NCBI GenBank assembly: GCA_030770425.1
Contig: JASJFT010000010.1
Coordinates: 423,669-487,668 of the forward strand
From: Darksidea phi
Taxonomy: Eukaryota; Ascomycota; Dothideomycetes; Pleosporales; Lentitheciaceae
Direction of reading: 5' to 3'
DNA: 64,000 nucleotides
A program made the translations under genes and the position numbers. The notes under the pieces were generated by a model. The model made no database searches, was not told the DNA's origin, and was given only the letters and a program-made list of their open reading frames with translations. This document shows, one piece after another, positions 13,047 through 27,217 of the stretch (position 1 is the first letter of the stretch; every line of letters starts with the position of its first letter).

Positions 13047-15345
13047 CTATGCTTCAACAACATCCGCCATCGTAACATCGCCGCCATCTTCCTGCAACGC
13101 TGGAGCAGAAATCGCCGAGTGAAGCACCGCAGACTGCGGTCGACTATATTCGATATCGCGGTCGGGCATGCTCGCTGGACTTGACGATCTGTAATCCTCG
13201 ATCTCATCGACTTTTGGAGAAAAGGACCACACCTTTACTGCACTTAGCCTGATGCTTTCAGGAGATGGGATATGAGTACAACTTACCTCCATGATCGTCC
13301 TCCCACCTCTACTCGCCATAATGACAGCCTTTTCCTCCTCGAAGACAACTCGCCATACTGCTTCCGCTGGTTGTGAAAGCTCCCTCACAAGCGTCCCCTT
13401 TTTTAGATCCCACACCTTTACTCTGCCATCACTTCCTCCGCTTACAATCCTCGTATTGTCGAACTGCAGGCTGGTGACGCTGTTGTCGTGGGCTGCTAAC
13501 CTATGGATGGCTTGGTAATCCGCCAAACTCCACACTCTTACGGAGCCATCCGAGCCACCTGTCACAAGTACATTATCACGCATCTGAAGCTGGCCGACAA
13601 GCGAAGTGTGCCCCTGTAGTACGGCCAAGCATTTCCTATACGCCGACATCGGTCAGTACACAACGGGAAAGGCACGCTAGAAAGGAGGTATCACAAATAA
13701 ACTTACCCGTCCGTCGGATCCCATATCCTAACACTGGTATCCAGACTGCCCGTTGCTATCTTCTTCCCGTCAAATGCAATCGCATAAATCTGGCTGAAGT
13801 GTCCAGTGAGCGTGCGCAAACACTTGCCCTCGGAGATGCTCCATATCTTAGCCGTCGTGTCGTAGGAACCAGACACAACGATATCGCCGTGGATTTCGAG
13901 GCACCTTACACTCGCTTGGTGACCGATAAGGACATGCTTGCAAAGACCCTTTTTGAGATCCCAAATCCGGAGTGTTGTGTCACGCGAGCCTGAAATTGCC
14001 GTATTGGCATCGGACATCTTCAAACACCGTACGGTCGAAGTGTGGCCGCGAAGAGTGAATTGAGGATACCTAATACAGTAAGCGTCGAGCGAGCCCTGTG
14101 CAGGCCGAGATACTAACCCAGTAGCAAGATTCCACACTCGCACGTCCCGATCGCATCCACCGCTAACTAGCAGGTCCCCCCAAGGTACCATTGCCCAGAC
14201 GCCCATGACGTGGCCTTGTAGCGTCTTTTGGTGATTTCCGAATGTGTCGAAGACATGTATTTTGGCATTGTCCAGCGCGACGACGATGTACTTGTTGGTG
14301 AGATGTAAACTTGTAACGACGCCTTGATCTGGTGTGATTTGGCGAGGGTCCATATCGCCACCCTGCCGCCAAGCGGTTTCTACCATGTACCGTTGCTTGA
14401 AATGCGACCGATAAGTAATGGGACTTGATCTTCGCTGTGGCAGATGTCCTTTTGCCGCACGATCCAGACTCCGTGTCCGCAGTCCTTCGCTCGCAGCACT
14501 TGATGTTCCCCCGTCCAACTGCTCGCGCATCACAGTGTCTTCTGTCCGCGAGGCACGGCTGGGCTGCAACCACTGCTCTCGAGAGTCATCCAGCTCGTCC
14601 CCAGGGTCGATCTCTTCACTCCTTTCTTCTTTTGTCAACCCGCGGTATGAGTACTTGTGGCATAATTTCCTCCAGGCAGTATCGTCATTTACTAGTTCGC
14701 GCCATTTGTTGGAAACTTGTGAGGCTCGAGCGAGGGTGGTCGGGTCGTCAACACATTCTAGTATCTGTGCAGGGCATGTCAGATGTCAAACGTCGCAGAT
14801 ATCGGCTGGTGCCAACTCACTCGTAAACACAGTTCTGTGGGCAACACCATGAACGGATCCTTCTTTAGCCGTGGGCTTACAAACTCGGCGACGAAACTCA
14901 ATTCGTGGCTGTCGCACAGGTTGAGCAGTTCACCAAGCAGCCGCAACCGCTCTGCCCTGTTCATGTCACCGAAGAGCGCGCGCGTATTCTTGATCTGCGA
15001 ATCTTCATGTTCGGCTGCGGTGCTCCAGTCTGGGACTCGCTGTGTCGGCGTAGGACTCGGTGCAGGCGTCGGCGGCGATGCCGGAGCGGATGGAAGCAGA
15101 TTGTGGGGTATGGGCGCGGCTGTTGAGGACAGAGGACTGGTGGGTGTGATTATGGGCCGTGGTGCGGAGGAGCGCGACATCCTGCTCTGCTTGCGGGGGT
15201 GGGCGCTTGACGACGAGAACATATTCGGCCGCATCGACGACGAAGCGGAGGCCGAAGCGGCCATGTCAGTGTCTGAATCAAGTTGCACCTCTGGCATGTT
15301 CCGGTCGGCAGGCTGCTGACGGCCGAAGTAGTCGTCGCGATCCAT
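13047..15345 (-). CDS. CDC4: Cdc4/FBXW7-type F-box and WD40 substrate receptor of an SCF ubiquitin ligase
   Basis: Five exons: the first intron runs 14820-14765 (GTGAGT donor), the next 14117-14070, and GT-AG introns near 13728 and 13288 restore frame. The product is about 690 residues. An N-terminal Ser/Pro-rich region leads to a helical segment (LRLLGELLNLCD) resembling the Cdc4/FBXW7 dimerisation motif, then an F-box starting DPFMVLPTELCLRIL and continuing ARASQVSNKWRELVND. Eight WD-type blades follow, e.g. TLQGHVMGVWAM, VSGGCDRDVRVWNL, AISGSRDTTLRIWDL, VSGSYDTTAKIW, ATGSLDTSVRIWDP, VTGGSDGSVRVWSL and VSGGSDGRVKVWDL. In SCF, the F-box binds Skp1 and the propeller binds phosphodegrons, controlling cell-cycle regulators. 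Blade number and dimerisation segment favour Cdc4 over the MET30/SconB type. Orthology is likely, not proven. Confidence 0.82.
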
Positions 15346-16362
15346 GGTGGTGGGTGGGGAGTACAGGCTGTCGATGTCGTCGCAGTCTCGGTAGCGCTGG
15401 ATGAGGACCAGTCGGACGCGAAGGCGCAGAGAGGTCTAAGAGAGGCCGTGTGTTCCCAGCACTCTTCCCGCGGTTCATCCGCACGCAAAGGGGAGCAGTC
15501 AGGAACCCTCTGGCAGCGAGGGGTTGCTAGTGTTTCGTCGCAGGGCAGCGGTCAAGGCGCAGAGCGGTGAAGACGGCGTCGATGGCGGGCTTCAAGGGCC
15601 GAGTCTTGTGGGCGCGAGCTTTGGGACACAGAGACTTGGGGCAAACGCAGTGTGCACACCACACCGCAGGGGGGTATCGATGTCGCAGGCAGGACCGGTG
15701 ACGAGACGAGTGAGATCTGCTGCCCTGGTGTCCTGGTCACTCTGCCAAGCTAATGAACGCCAGCAGCCCTCCCGCACGCGACCCGCCGCCATCTCCCCCC
15801 TGTCCCAGTGCAGCCTCGACTCGCCGTGGCCTTATGGCGCCATCCATGATCGTTTGAGACGGCCGAAGTATGACTTGCTGCGCTGCCGCTCCAACAAGCC
15901 GCTTGGTGCTATATTTAACGCCCCATCTTCAAACCGCCACCCTGTTAACAGGAGAACATCCGGCCCCAGGCTTGTCTCACGGGCCACTCCTCTCATCTAG
16001 CCCCAGCGACGAGGCCGCCTGCTCACCAACTCAACCGTTGTTCGCAACATCTTGCCACTACGGTACCGTCACGTCATCTGGGCCATCTAGACTTGTCAAC
16101 AAAGGTGGCCAACTGCCGACCGTGTGCCTGACTGTAATCAATCTCCTTCGAGGATTAAATGCCCGACGAGCATGGACCTTGGCGAACCCGTCGAGTGCTC
16201 GTTATGAGCCATGTACTGCGAAGGTTGCTGGCTGGGTAGATGGAATGCTCAACAAAAATGGCCACGATGCATGGCAAGAACATTGAACAAGTAACTTTCC
16301 CTTGGATATCAATCTATGTACAGCGGCTCGTCTATCAGTCTCCTCTCATAACACCTCACCCA
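15346..16362. other. Intergenic ~1 kb, no supported gene
   Basis: It lies between the F-box gene start and the LPMO stop. It contains the F-box gene promoter; several GC-rich overlapping frames have no domain, and I treat them as chance. Confidence 0.5.
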
Positions 16363-17153
16363 CTAGCAAGTGCTAACCGCCGGGCCAGGAACAGTATAGC
16401 TGTTGAAGTTGTTGTAGATGTTCGCAGTGTATCCCGGATCTGTAGCCTTGATGTGCCCGGGAATGCTCACACCGCTGAAAGTCTTGCTACCAGATCCGGT
16501 AACCTTAATCTGCGCGCAAGCGACGTAGAACTGAGGGGTCGATCCCGGGTTGTGGATAGCGAGCTGTTCGATACGGAGAAGATACTCGCCGGCCGCGGCG
16601 CAAGATGGGATGGTGACGTCGTAGGACTGCTTCAAATCCCAGCTACCGCCGGGGAACTTGGGGCCAATCTCCTTGATCTTAGCCCAGCTGGATGAGCCGT
16701 CTGCGGCGGCGGCGGAGGGGACTTTGGAAAGGTAGCTGCGAGGTGTTAGGAAAGGATGCAGGTTCAACTGAGGATATGTGAGACGTACAAAGCAACAGGG
16801 CCTTGATGATAGACCGCAACGTCTGCAGTGAAAGTAACTGAAGAACCAGCCGCTACGGAGACAGTCGAGGTTGATGCGCCAGAACCACCGCCGACATTGC
16901 AACGTAGGTCATTGGAGGCAAGGTCCGTGACAGGCGAATTGTTGTTGGTGTTCTTGCGGACGTTTTGGTAAAGACCGCCTTGCACACCGTTGGCAGTGAG
17001 CTTCTGAAAGATGTCTGAAGAAGTGTTAGTGGTAGTCTATGGAATTGAACTTGAATGGTAGACTCAAAGCTACTGGAGGGTAGACATACAATGACCGTTC
17101 GCAGCCTCGAGGAAGAGCATGCTCGCAAGCGCAACAGTGGAAAAGGACTTCAT
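16363..17153 (-). CDS. Secreted AA9 lytic polysaccharide monooxygenase (former GH61)
   Basis: The ATG at 17153 gives signal peptide [20 protein letters not shown] followed directly by His, so the mature protein starts with the N-terminal His of the copper histidine brace ([11 protein letters not shown]). Two introns: GTATGT...TTCAG after the first His codon, and GTACGT...CGCAG after HQGPVA. The second brace His is in VYHQGP; the axial Tyr and its Gln lie in QFYVACAQ. Other family marks are [18 protein letters not shown] and [12 protein letters not shown]. The mature protein is about 220 residues, a single catalytic domain with no CBM1 and no linker. It would oxidatively cleave cellulose or related glucans outside the cell, pointing to a plant-associated or saprotrophic life. 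Confidence 0.93.
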
Positions 17154-18576
17154 CTTGAGAGCTGGAGAGGAAGCTTCGGGTAGTCTCGATGATCAAAGCC
17201 GGTTGCTCCTTTCTCAGTGATCATACATCTCCCTTATATACGCCCACATCCCCTACAAATTTCTCCACAGCCTTCTTGCGTTATTACCCACAGGTAAAAT
17301 TCCTCCATCCACCATCCACCTTTTCTAGAACCCACTGTCATCGTCGCACTATTCGACGCCCCGTGCCCATTTGAGAAATCGGCAACCGGGTGCAGAGCCA
17401 GTCAAATCCAGGTTTGCCGTCTAGCGATCTATATTGCGGTGACATAGCGTCGAGGTTGCTGTACGACCATGGCGAATTACAGAGCCGCTGACAATTTTGC
17501 TCCAATGGAAGGGTGAATAGGTGGTGAAACAAGCTTCATTTATATTAGTAGGCAAGACTATCCGATGCGAGGGGCATAGAAGGTTTCAGCGGCTAACACC
17601 TAGAATCTGGGGTAAAGATGGCGTTGTGATAGCTTGCAGTAAGTTACGAGACCTGCAGCTAATCAGGCTGAGCGTAGTCGAGCAGACATGTTAGCCAACG
17701 AGCGACTCATCGCGTCGGGAAGTTCGGATACAATGAAACGCTCTCCAATACAGAAGCGCCATAAAACTTAGCAGCGCCTCTCATTTTCTTTTGCGCTCAT
17801 GTGCCATTAGATGTGATGGGGGTGTGCTCGGCGTGATGGTCAAAAAGGGAAATCACCTGTCTGTAAATAGATTGTTTAATATCGGTATCCCCGGTATGTC
17901 ACGGCACCGCTGCCGACAATGCGATGGGGGCTGTTAGAGTTTTGAGAGGGACATGCGGTAGGCGAGGAATTCCTGGGGGTTGTAGAAGTGCAAATGATTG
18001 TTCGAAGACGATCCTGCAGGTTACCGATCGTGGAAATGGACATGCGCATGCATTCCCCCCGCGGGATTCTCGAGATGCCTTCCATGTGGCATATTCCAAT
18101 GCCAAATTCCAGATGTTCGATGTTTAAAGCAACCTTGGGCCGACAAGAGGTATCGCGCAGGTTTGCCAAATCCTCCACCTACCAAATGGCACCCTCTGTT
18201 TGAAACGAAGTGCAGGAAGGAGGAAGGGCATCCACCTACATCGACGGAGAAGAGCGGACTAGGATGGCCTGGACCCATCTGGATGACATACTACGGCATT
18301 AGCCAAGTAACTGCTAGATGAAGACATCAAAACCTCCGTCAAACGTAGGCATGGAAAGATGGTTACTATGCGATGTCCTTTTGCTGAGGTAAGTTCCGTT
18401 CGAACACGCTAGTGATCACGCAATATCTGCGCTACATCATTGGATCGCACCGGCTTTACACTCCCTTCGCCGTTAATCGTAGAGAAACAGCGTCATGATG
18501 GCGACCGTCACACCCTTCTCCGCACTCGCGACTTCGCGCAGCAGTCTCCAGACTCCTCTGGACCGCATTACTCGCC
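17154..18576. other. Intergenic ~1.4 kb
   Basis: This is a shared upstream region between the divergent LPMO (17153 -) and acyltransferase (18577 +) genes. Short minus-strand frames around 17,876-18,278 have no recognised domain and no convincing splice links. Confidence 0.5.
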
Positions 18577-20218
18577 ATGAGCGTCCCCCGTAGACTGCTA
18601 AATGTCGCCGGACAACCTTTTTCACGAGCGTCCTCTACCCCGAGATGCACGGTACGAGCCCCCCAAAGCCCATCCGTCTTCGCACGGCGGCAATCGAATC
18701 AGGCAGCGAGGAAGCTACATAATCAGGCACAACGAAGCGCCCAAGTCTTCGCCGCAGCTGTCGAGTCAGAACCAGTGTCTTCGAATCCGGCTTTGTCCTT
18801 TCCGTGTCTCGACAATGTAGAGTCTCGAACAGCATCCCTCTCCCGTCGTTCGCTGTCAGGCCCAGAGCCCTCATACACAAGCGGAAACCACCTCAACTTT
18901 CATTCGCGGCAGCCGATGCTTCTTGATTGGGGCGGCATACTTCCAGAGTTCAATATAGCGTATGAGACATGGGGAAGCTTGCGCCAGGACAAGAGCAATG
19001 CCATATTGCTACATACGGGCTTGTCGGCATCTAGTCATGCGCATAGCACCGCAACAAACCCCAAGCCTGGATGGTGGGAGAAGTTCATCGGGCCTGGAAA
19101 GCCTCTTGATACAGACAAGTATTTCGTTATATGTACGAATGTACTCGGTGGGTGTTATGGCTCGACGGGGCCCTCGTCGGTCGACCCTGCGAACGGCGAA
19201 CGATATGCGACGAGGTTTCCTATTCTCACAATGGAAGATACGGTGCGGGCTCAGTTTCGGTTACTGGATAACCTGGGCATTGAGAAGCTGTACGCAAGTG
19301 TAGGCTCGAGCATGGGTGGTATGCAGAGTCTTGCGGCAGGTGTACTCTTTTCCGACCGTGTGGGTCGAATCGTCAGTATCAGTGGGTGTGCTCGAAGTCA
19401 TCCGTATAGCATTGCCATGAGACACACGCAGCGACAAGGTGCGTCGTATATCCCTTTTCATCACCTGCACCATTGCTGACTCCTCTTCAGTGCTGATGAA
19501 TGATCCAAATTGGAATCGCGGGTATTACTACGACGGCATACCTCCACACGTGGGTATGAAGCTAGCGCGCCAAATCGCAACCGTCACATATCGAAGCGGA
19601 CCTGAATGGGAACAACGTTTCGGCCGTCGACGCGCGGACTCTTCACGACCTCCCGCGCTATGTCCCGACTTCCTTGTTGAAACCTATCTTGATCATGCGG
19701 GCGAGAAGTGGTGTCTCGAATACGACGCCAATAGTCTTCTTTACGTTTCCAAAGCCATGGACCTGTTCGACCTGGGTCAAGAACATCGAAGTCGCATCAA
19801 TAAAGTACGACAAGAGAACAGTGCCAAACTGCAGGCTTTCGAAGAAGGACGTGCGCCCACGGCTAACGTCCGCAGCGACCTTTGCACGTTAACATTGCCC
19901 GATCAGCCGTACGAGGAAAAGGAGCAACCGGCCGATGAAGGCACCGTGTCAAGCAATGCTATATCCGATGAAGCTCCTGCGGATTTGGTGGCTGGTTTGA
20001 AGCCGCTTGCAAACACCCCGGCGCTCGTACTGGGCGTTGCAAGCGATATTTTGTTCCCAGCGTGGCAGCAACGAGAAATTGCCAATACGCTCAAGCGAGC
20101 CGGCAACAAAAATGTTACGCACATTGAACTAGGCGAGGAGAAGAGTTTATTCGGCCACGACACTTTCCTGTTAGACCTCGAGAATGTTGGGGGCGCCGTT
20201 CAGACCTTCCTTGGTTGA
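18577..20218 (+). CDS. cysA: MetX-family serine O-acyltransferase, CysA/Cys2-like, probably mitochondrial
   Basis: Exons 18577-19438 and 19491-20218 (52-nt intron, GTGCGT...TTCAG) encode 529 residues. The first ~100 are rich in Arg, Ser and Ala with few acids, consistent with a mitochondrial presequence. The alpha/beta-hydrolase fold follows: [32 protein letters not shown], nucleophile elbow [10 protein letters not shown], catalytic Asp in [10 protein letters not shown] and His in GHDTFLL. MetX enzymes transfer acetyl or succinyl groups to homoserine or serine. The GGCYGSTGP motif and leader fit the fungal CysA (A. nidulans) / Cys2 (S. pombe) branch better than the MET2 homoserine branch, so the product is probably O-acetyl- or O-succinylserine for cysteine synthesis. 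An insert with an acidic stretch lies before the Asp, around residues 430-470. Substrate choice cannot be settled by eye. Confidence 0.78.
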
Positions 20219-20952
20219 TAAGATCACCTTGCCTTCATTTTGCTGTACCGCCTCGCACTTTGAGCATTGTCTCCACGTCGAAACGGAACAGTTGCCCTGG
20301 CGAGTTCTTCATCAACCGTCGCGAATTTCTCATCCACAGCTGTGGATTGGTTGAACACATGTCTCTCGTCGACCTTCGCAACCATGCCTGATCTACGCGG
20401 GATCCTGTACCTATATATTCTTATAGCTAACCTGCATTGCATGGCATTGCGGGGTTTGCCCTTTGGTCCCACCAACCCGATGTTTCTCGCCCGGGTGGGG
20501 ATCTACTGGGATATGCCTAATTGCCAAGACGCATCTGGCGTTTGTTAATGTTAACTATACTGCAACGCTGAGTCTCAAACCACCAGACAAGTCACTTCCG
20601 AAGCCGTGTTTCTTAGTATTTACTATGCATTCACATGAGCGTAGGGAAGGTGTATGGTGTGTGTCCAAACATATGCGATGGACTGCGCGAAGCGAATGCG
20701 GGGTAGAACTGGGCCTTGCAGATCGCTAAATCCATTCAGCCCAACTCGGCAACCGTGCACCATCCTGGTTGCTTGGTACTGGATGCCCTCTTTTTTAGAC
20801 TTCCCGTTTAACTCTTGAGACACCCCGCGGCGCCTTTCAGCTTCGCGCCATATGCACTTTGCGCCGTTAGACCCCCTTTAACGCGCCACACCCGCGTCTT
20901 CGAACGTCTCTCCTCATGACCCTTTTTTCGTTTCCAAGGTGAAGTCCAAGTT
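20219..20952. promoter_or_regulatory. Intergenic/promoter region upstream of the MFS gene
   Basis: The 734 bp between tandem genes hold the acyltransferase 3' flank and the transporter promoter. Pyrimidine-rich tracts lie close to the start at 20953. No additional gene is supported. Confidence 0.45.
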
Positions 20953-22767
20953 ATGACTTCGGCTGAGTCGAGGCCGATCACTGGCAAGACTGACGAGGTG
21001 GTTATGCTGGATAGCCTGCAGACAATTGCGAGCCAGACGGGTACGGTCAAGACCCTGAAGAATGGCGATGAGCAGAGGACGCTGTGGCAAAATGTGAAAA
21101 AATATCGGAAGGTGGTGTGGGTTACTTTTGGCATGGCGAGTGCGATTTTGTTATACGGCTATGATTTCGTTATCGTTGGGACGGTCTCTGGAATGCCTGA
21201 ATTTCAGTGAGTAGTCCTCACTGCTCTCTCTCTCCGTTTAGAAGCTTGCAATATCGCGATCAGAAGCGAGACTGGAGACACTGACTGCTCTGCAGAAAGG
21301 AATATGGCGAACGCCACAACGACGAATGGATCCTCCCTTCGCTGTGGCTCGCTCTCTGGAACGTATCGTCTCCCCTGGGCGCCATGTTCGGCGCTGCCTT
21401 TGGCGGCTGGTTCCAGGATCGCGTCGGCCGCCGCTTGTCACTCGCTACTGCGTCGTTCCTCTCTGCCGTCGGCGTAGCGGTCATGTTTGTCTCGTATCTA
21501 CCCGCAGACATACAAGGGCGCCGTGTCGCCTTCCTCCTAGGCAAGCTTGTGCAGGGCGCCGCGACTGGTGCCGTCATGGCTGCTACCCAGACGTATCTGA
21601 GCGAGATACTGCCGCCAGTGTTAAGGGGCAGTGGTATGGCGTTCTTCCCCGTCTTCACACTGTTGGGACAGCTTACGGGTGCGCTCGTCATATTCGGCTG
21701 CTTGGGGCCGAAGAGGGGATATGTAATCGCTTTTGGATCTCAATGGCCGTTCTCCTTCATCCCCATGATCGTCGCATACTTCGTCCCAGAATCGCCGACA
21801 TGGTTGATCCGCACCCGCAAAGCCGACAAAGCCCTCCGCGCACAAGCCCGTCTAGACCCCCCAGGCACCAACACAAAAACAGTCATCGACAAACTCGCCG
21901 CCGACATAGCGCATGAGGAGAGGACGGCCAAAGACGCTACCTTTGCCCAGTGCTTCAACAAGCGCAATCTTCGCCGCACACTCATCGTCTTGTTCTCCAT
22001 GTCGATACCAAATTTTTTCGGGCTCCCTCTCCTGGCCAAGGCGTCGTACTTTGTACAAATTTGTGGCATGAAAGCTAGTCTCAGTATCATCTTCCTTATT
22101 TTGGGAATCATACTAGGCTTATTGGCGAACGTAGCTAGTGTGTGGGTTGTATCAAGGTTCCCTCGACGCACACTCGCTCTTTCCACACTCGGCTCGTGCG
22201 CTGTTATATGGGGTAGTATGGGCGTTGCAAACTGTTTCAAAGGCAGTGGTGTTGTTTGGTAAGTTGGCTCTCGTGTCCTTCAGCAACCCCACCCTCCTTC
22301 CTCTCCAGCCCCTCACAAACAAGTCTTGAAACGTCCCTTTCAAACATACGTAAGTGGCCCGCGCTAATCCCTCAAACAGGTGGACAGCCGCCTCAATGAT
22401 GCTCACCATAATCACTGCCGGCGTCGGCGTCTGGCCCGTCTCCTTTGCCATCGCTGCCGAAACGTCCTCTCTCCAGCTGCGCGCTAAGACACAGGGTCTG
22501 GGTTGGACGGCGTCTAACTTTAGCACTACCATCTCCGGCATTGCGCTTCCCTACGTGTTTAACCCAGACGCTGGGAACTTGAGAGGCAAGGTCGGGTTTA
22601 CGTATGCTGGCTCTTGTGTGGTGGGCCTGTTGGTGAGTTGGTATTCTCTGCCCGAGATGAAGGGGAGGAGCGCGGGCGAGATTGATCGCATGTTTGAGGT
22701 GGGCTTGGGGCCGAGGGAGTTTCGGGGGTGGCGGCAGGAAAGCGGAGAGGAGCGGGAGCATGTTTGA
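20953..22767 (+). CDS. Sugar-porter MFS transporter (maltose/hexose permease type)
   Basis: Three exons (20953-21206, 21296-22258, 22380-22767) join in phase to 534 residues. TM1 begins GMASAILLYGYDFVIVG. TM2 has the sugar-porter mark AAFGGWFQDRVGRR, a GR[RK] loop motif. Others are YLSEILPPVLRG (the ExxPxxxRG motif after TM4), PESPTWLIRTRK at the end of TM6, a cytoplasmic loop, ASVWVVSRFPRRTLAL at TM8-9, and a C-terminal PEMKGRSAGEID (the PExxGRSxxEID motif). About 12 membrane segments are visible. Fungal relatives import maltose, other alpha-glucosides or hexoses at the plasma membrane; the exact sugar is not readable. It converges with KU70, 253 bp apart. Confidence 0.88.
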
Positions 22768-23020
22768 TAACCGTGAGAATCATTTTCGTTATCCGTATCT
22801 GGTTTGTTTTGGTTCGGCCTAGTATATGCGACCTGCATTTTCGAGAGTCTTGGGGCCGTCTGCCATGAAGCCGGAGCAGACTCGGACGACTACATAACAC
22901 AACGAAACAAATACCCGCCTGGTTTTCTCATAACCATTCCAAGACTCAATCCCCACTATGCTCGGATCCTGGAACTACGCCACAACTCCACAAACATAAG
23001 CCTAGTGAAAGCATGCTTGT

Positions 23021-25056
23021 TCACAACCCCTTTCCCTCAAGATAATCCTGCACCCTCTCCACCAAATCCGCCTTCTTCCCAGCAACAGCCTGTCCCCTAG
23101 CGCTCAAGAAAGTCTTGAGAACGGCAACAGTCTGCTTGCTTATTTTACCCTGGTCATTAATATCAGCCATCTGCTGATCAGTTAACCCATCATCATCATC
23201 ATCCTCCTCGTCCTCTTTCACCTTCACTTCCTTCTTGATCCGTTTCTTTGGCTTGGGCTCGTCATCATCGTCTCCCCCGGCCGCAGGAGCGGTCCGCTTC
23301 TTCCCCGTTTTGGGGCGGGAAGCGAGTGCAGACCGACCCTTTTGCTGAAAGACAGTTTCAAATTCTTCGCCGTACTCTTGGATGTATTGAGCTGCGCGTT
23401 TGTTGATTTGTTTGTACCGCGGGAGTGTTTTGTCATCAGCTTTTTCGGGGACTTCTTCTTCTAATGCCATGGCTTGGAGGATGCGGTAGAACCACTGAAG
23501 ATCAGGATTCGGATACTTATTCGGCTCATACACGCCCTTGGGAAGTTGTAATTGCTCGATGATGATGCGCATCTTGTCCGTAAGTTCCGGTTCAGTTTTT
23601 GGTTCTTGGGGCTGCTCTGGACACGGACGGATATCATCTGCAAAGGGAAGAGGGACAAGCCAAAGACCGGGCGGCATGACCTGTTCGCCGTCTTCGTCTA
23701 TCCGTTCAGCACCGGGAATGATGGCAGCCATGACGGGTGCGGCGTTCTTGCGCGCGATAAACCATGCTAACGCCATCTTTTTGCTCTTGAGCAGTTTTTG
23801 CTGAAGCGCGGAGAAGACACGAGTGGAGCCTATGAAGTCTGCTTCGGAGGGGTAGACAAATGTCGCTTTGTTTATATTTGCCCAGATGGGAAGGGAGGAG
23901 AGGGGTTTGAAACCCACAATGCGTATAACGGGATCACCGAAGCATTGCCGTATTTGCAAGAACTCTTCGGGGGTGAAGGTAATGGCGTCGCCACCGAATT
24001 TGTACGCTTTGCGCAGCTCTGTCTTTTCGACTACGCGGGCTGTGTCGTCGGCCATGTGTGAGGTTGACGCGGTCACGATTTGGGGCTTTTCGCCACCAAC
24101 CCAGACGTAGCATTGCTTGACGTGCTCTTGCCGCTTGATTAGGATGAAACCTTTTACGCCTATGCGTAGGCCCGGGCCAACTTCTAGGGGTAGGTTGAAA
24201 AGGGCTCTTCGGGGTGCGGCTTTGGAGTTTATAGAGGACAGAAGTTGTTTTAGGAGGGTGAGACCGTCGCCTGACTTTGCGACCTTGGCCGTTGAAGGGA
24301 GGGATATTGGGGCGTCGGGGTCAGATGGTGAGGTTGGGTATACGAGATCGTCGTAGAACTTTGTACGGTCGAAGCCGCGTTCTGTGTTGGAAATGGGGAA
24401 CAGATCAATGGTGCAGCCTAGGTCGTACAGATCGCGCGCTCGTGTGATGGCTGTGTCCTTGTCCTGTTTTGTTTTCGCCGGGCTGTCGTTGTCGGTTACG
24501 AGGAAGAGGCGGCGCGAGGAGAAGTTGGGTGCTTTTGTTGTAAAGATTTGGTTTGCGCAGAACAAGACGGTAGCTATGCTTACAGGCTCCTTCGCGGGCT
24601 TGAGTATCTTCGCTGCCTCTTCTTCGTCTTCCAGGAGGTCTCTCAACTGTTTCACATCCTGCGCGGAAGGTACGTCAAGATCAGAGAGAAGATAGCAGTG
24701 CTGAAATGTGCTATCGCCGTCTTTCAGGTCTGTCTTCTCGGTGCCAAACAGCAGTATGCCCATCATGTCTTTCGGGTTCGAGATGATGCGCTGCTGCATC
24801 AATTGGTAGGCGCATTTCAGCGCTGCTGATGTAGGAGAGTCGCGCTCGGCTTTCTTGTCGTCTGAAGGTGGCGGGCGCTCAAGCATAGAGGAGCTGACAT
24901 CGATCGCGAAGAGGACGGCGTCTTTGATAGTTTTGTAGCTCTGCAATCCGTTAGCTCCATGGATTATGAACTCGAAAGCGCAGGTTATACCGCGTCGTCA
25001 ATCTCCTCCTCTTCGTCCTCCTCTTCGCCCGGCCGATTGTCTTGGATGTCCGCCAT
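23021..25056 (-). CDS. KU70: Ku70, DNA end-binding subunit for non-homologous end joining
   Basis: Exon 1 (25056-24991) encodes an acidic leader (MADIQDN, poly-Glu, IDDA). A 50-nt intron with branch GCTAAC leads to exon 2 (24940-23021); total 661 residues, normal for Ku70. The N-terminal von Willebrand A-like domain starts KDAVLFAIDVSSSM and contains MMGILLFGTEKTD. The beta-barrel core includes RIGVKGFILIKRQEH and MALAWFIARKNAAPVMAA. After an NLS-like run (KKRIKKEVKVK) the last ~35 residues form a SAP domain (TVAVLKTFLSARGQ, KKADLVERVQDYL), which distinguishes Ku70 from Ku80. With Ku80 it binds double-strand break ends and telomeres. The start is divergent from HEM15, 415 bp away. Confidence 0.95.
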
Positions 25057-25471
25057 TGTATGCAAGATAATTGCGCAAAGCTACTTGTGATGGGCCGAGT
25101 TGTGCGACCCTAATGGAAAGGCTTCAATCTAGTGCACAGTCCGGGATTGAGGGGTATGTAGAAGAAGCTGAAGACAGTATACGATGGGAGGGAGGGGCTG
25201 GGGGGGTTGCCACGGAGTTTGTGATGAATGTTTGCGAGGCGGGGAGTGCAAGGCAACAACGTCAGCGTGCCCAGCTCATCGCGTGTTCACATGATGCACT
25301 GCCGGCTCGATTCCCGGCTCGATCCCCGCGGCCGATCGCGAGTGCAATTCACACGCCTGCCATTGGCCGCCATCATCCATTCCCGAATTATTCACACAGG
25401 CAGTCTGGCCACAGTAACTTCTGCTGCAATGCCCACCTAAACTCAATTCCTCACTCCAACACCTTTTCGCC
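25057..25471. promoter_or_regulatory. Divergent promoter KU70 / HEM15, with a CCAAT pentamer
   Basis: These 415 bp separate the two start codons. ATTGG at 25362-25366 (CCAAT on the - strand) lies about 105 bp upstream of HEM15. CCAAT-binding HAP complexes regulate heme genes in fungi, but one pentamer is weak evidence. Confidence 0.4.
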
Positions 25472-26814
<1,343 letters not shown>

Positions 26815-27217
26815 GCGATCATGGGTCTATCAACTGGCTTTATATGCACATGTACATTATTGTAGATAACGAGAGTGGAAAGGCTCGCTCAAAAAACCGC
26901 TTCGGAATATTCTTATGTGGATATATTTACACTACAATTACGTGATGCTCACAAGTGCACCTTCAGACATGTACTCAGGGCAACATGTTTAGGAAGACGG
27001 ATCGTGCTGTATGGAGCTGAGAGGATGCTACAATCACTTTGTGTCAACCAGCGGAAGTTGTTGAGATCGGGCACTTTGACGTCTCGGCGCCCCGAACCCG
27101 AGCCGTGCTGAGCTCAACACCAAACTTTCGCTTTCTCCGACCCAACATCTTCGCTCACCACACCTGACCTCCTCCATTCCACGCCACCCTCTTCTTCTCC
27201 TCCGGACACCTGTCACA
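26815..27217. other. Intergenic HEM15-PDA1
   Basis: The 403 bp contain the HEM15 3' flank and the PDA1 promoter, with a CT-rich stretch near 27,165-27,215 just upstream of the start. No gene is seen. Confidence 0.45.

Noticed and set aside
14783..15319. A 178-codon frame antisense to the first exon of the Cdc4-like gene
   Set aside because: The opposite strand has a clear F-box protein with consistent introns; the antisense frame is a by-product of GC-rich codon usage.
15524..16000. A 158-codon + strand frame in the region upstream of the Cdc4-like gene
   Set aside because: Arg/Pro/Ser-rich low-complexity product with several alternative overlapping frames and no recognised motif.
17876..18278. 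Overlapping minus-strand frames with several His and Met residues
   Set aside because: No domain and no splice path joins them; treated as intergenic.
21326..21916. A 196-codon frame overlapping the MFS gene
   Set aside because: The overlapping frame at 21296-22258 encodes clear transporter motifs; this one is Arg/His-rich noise.
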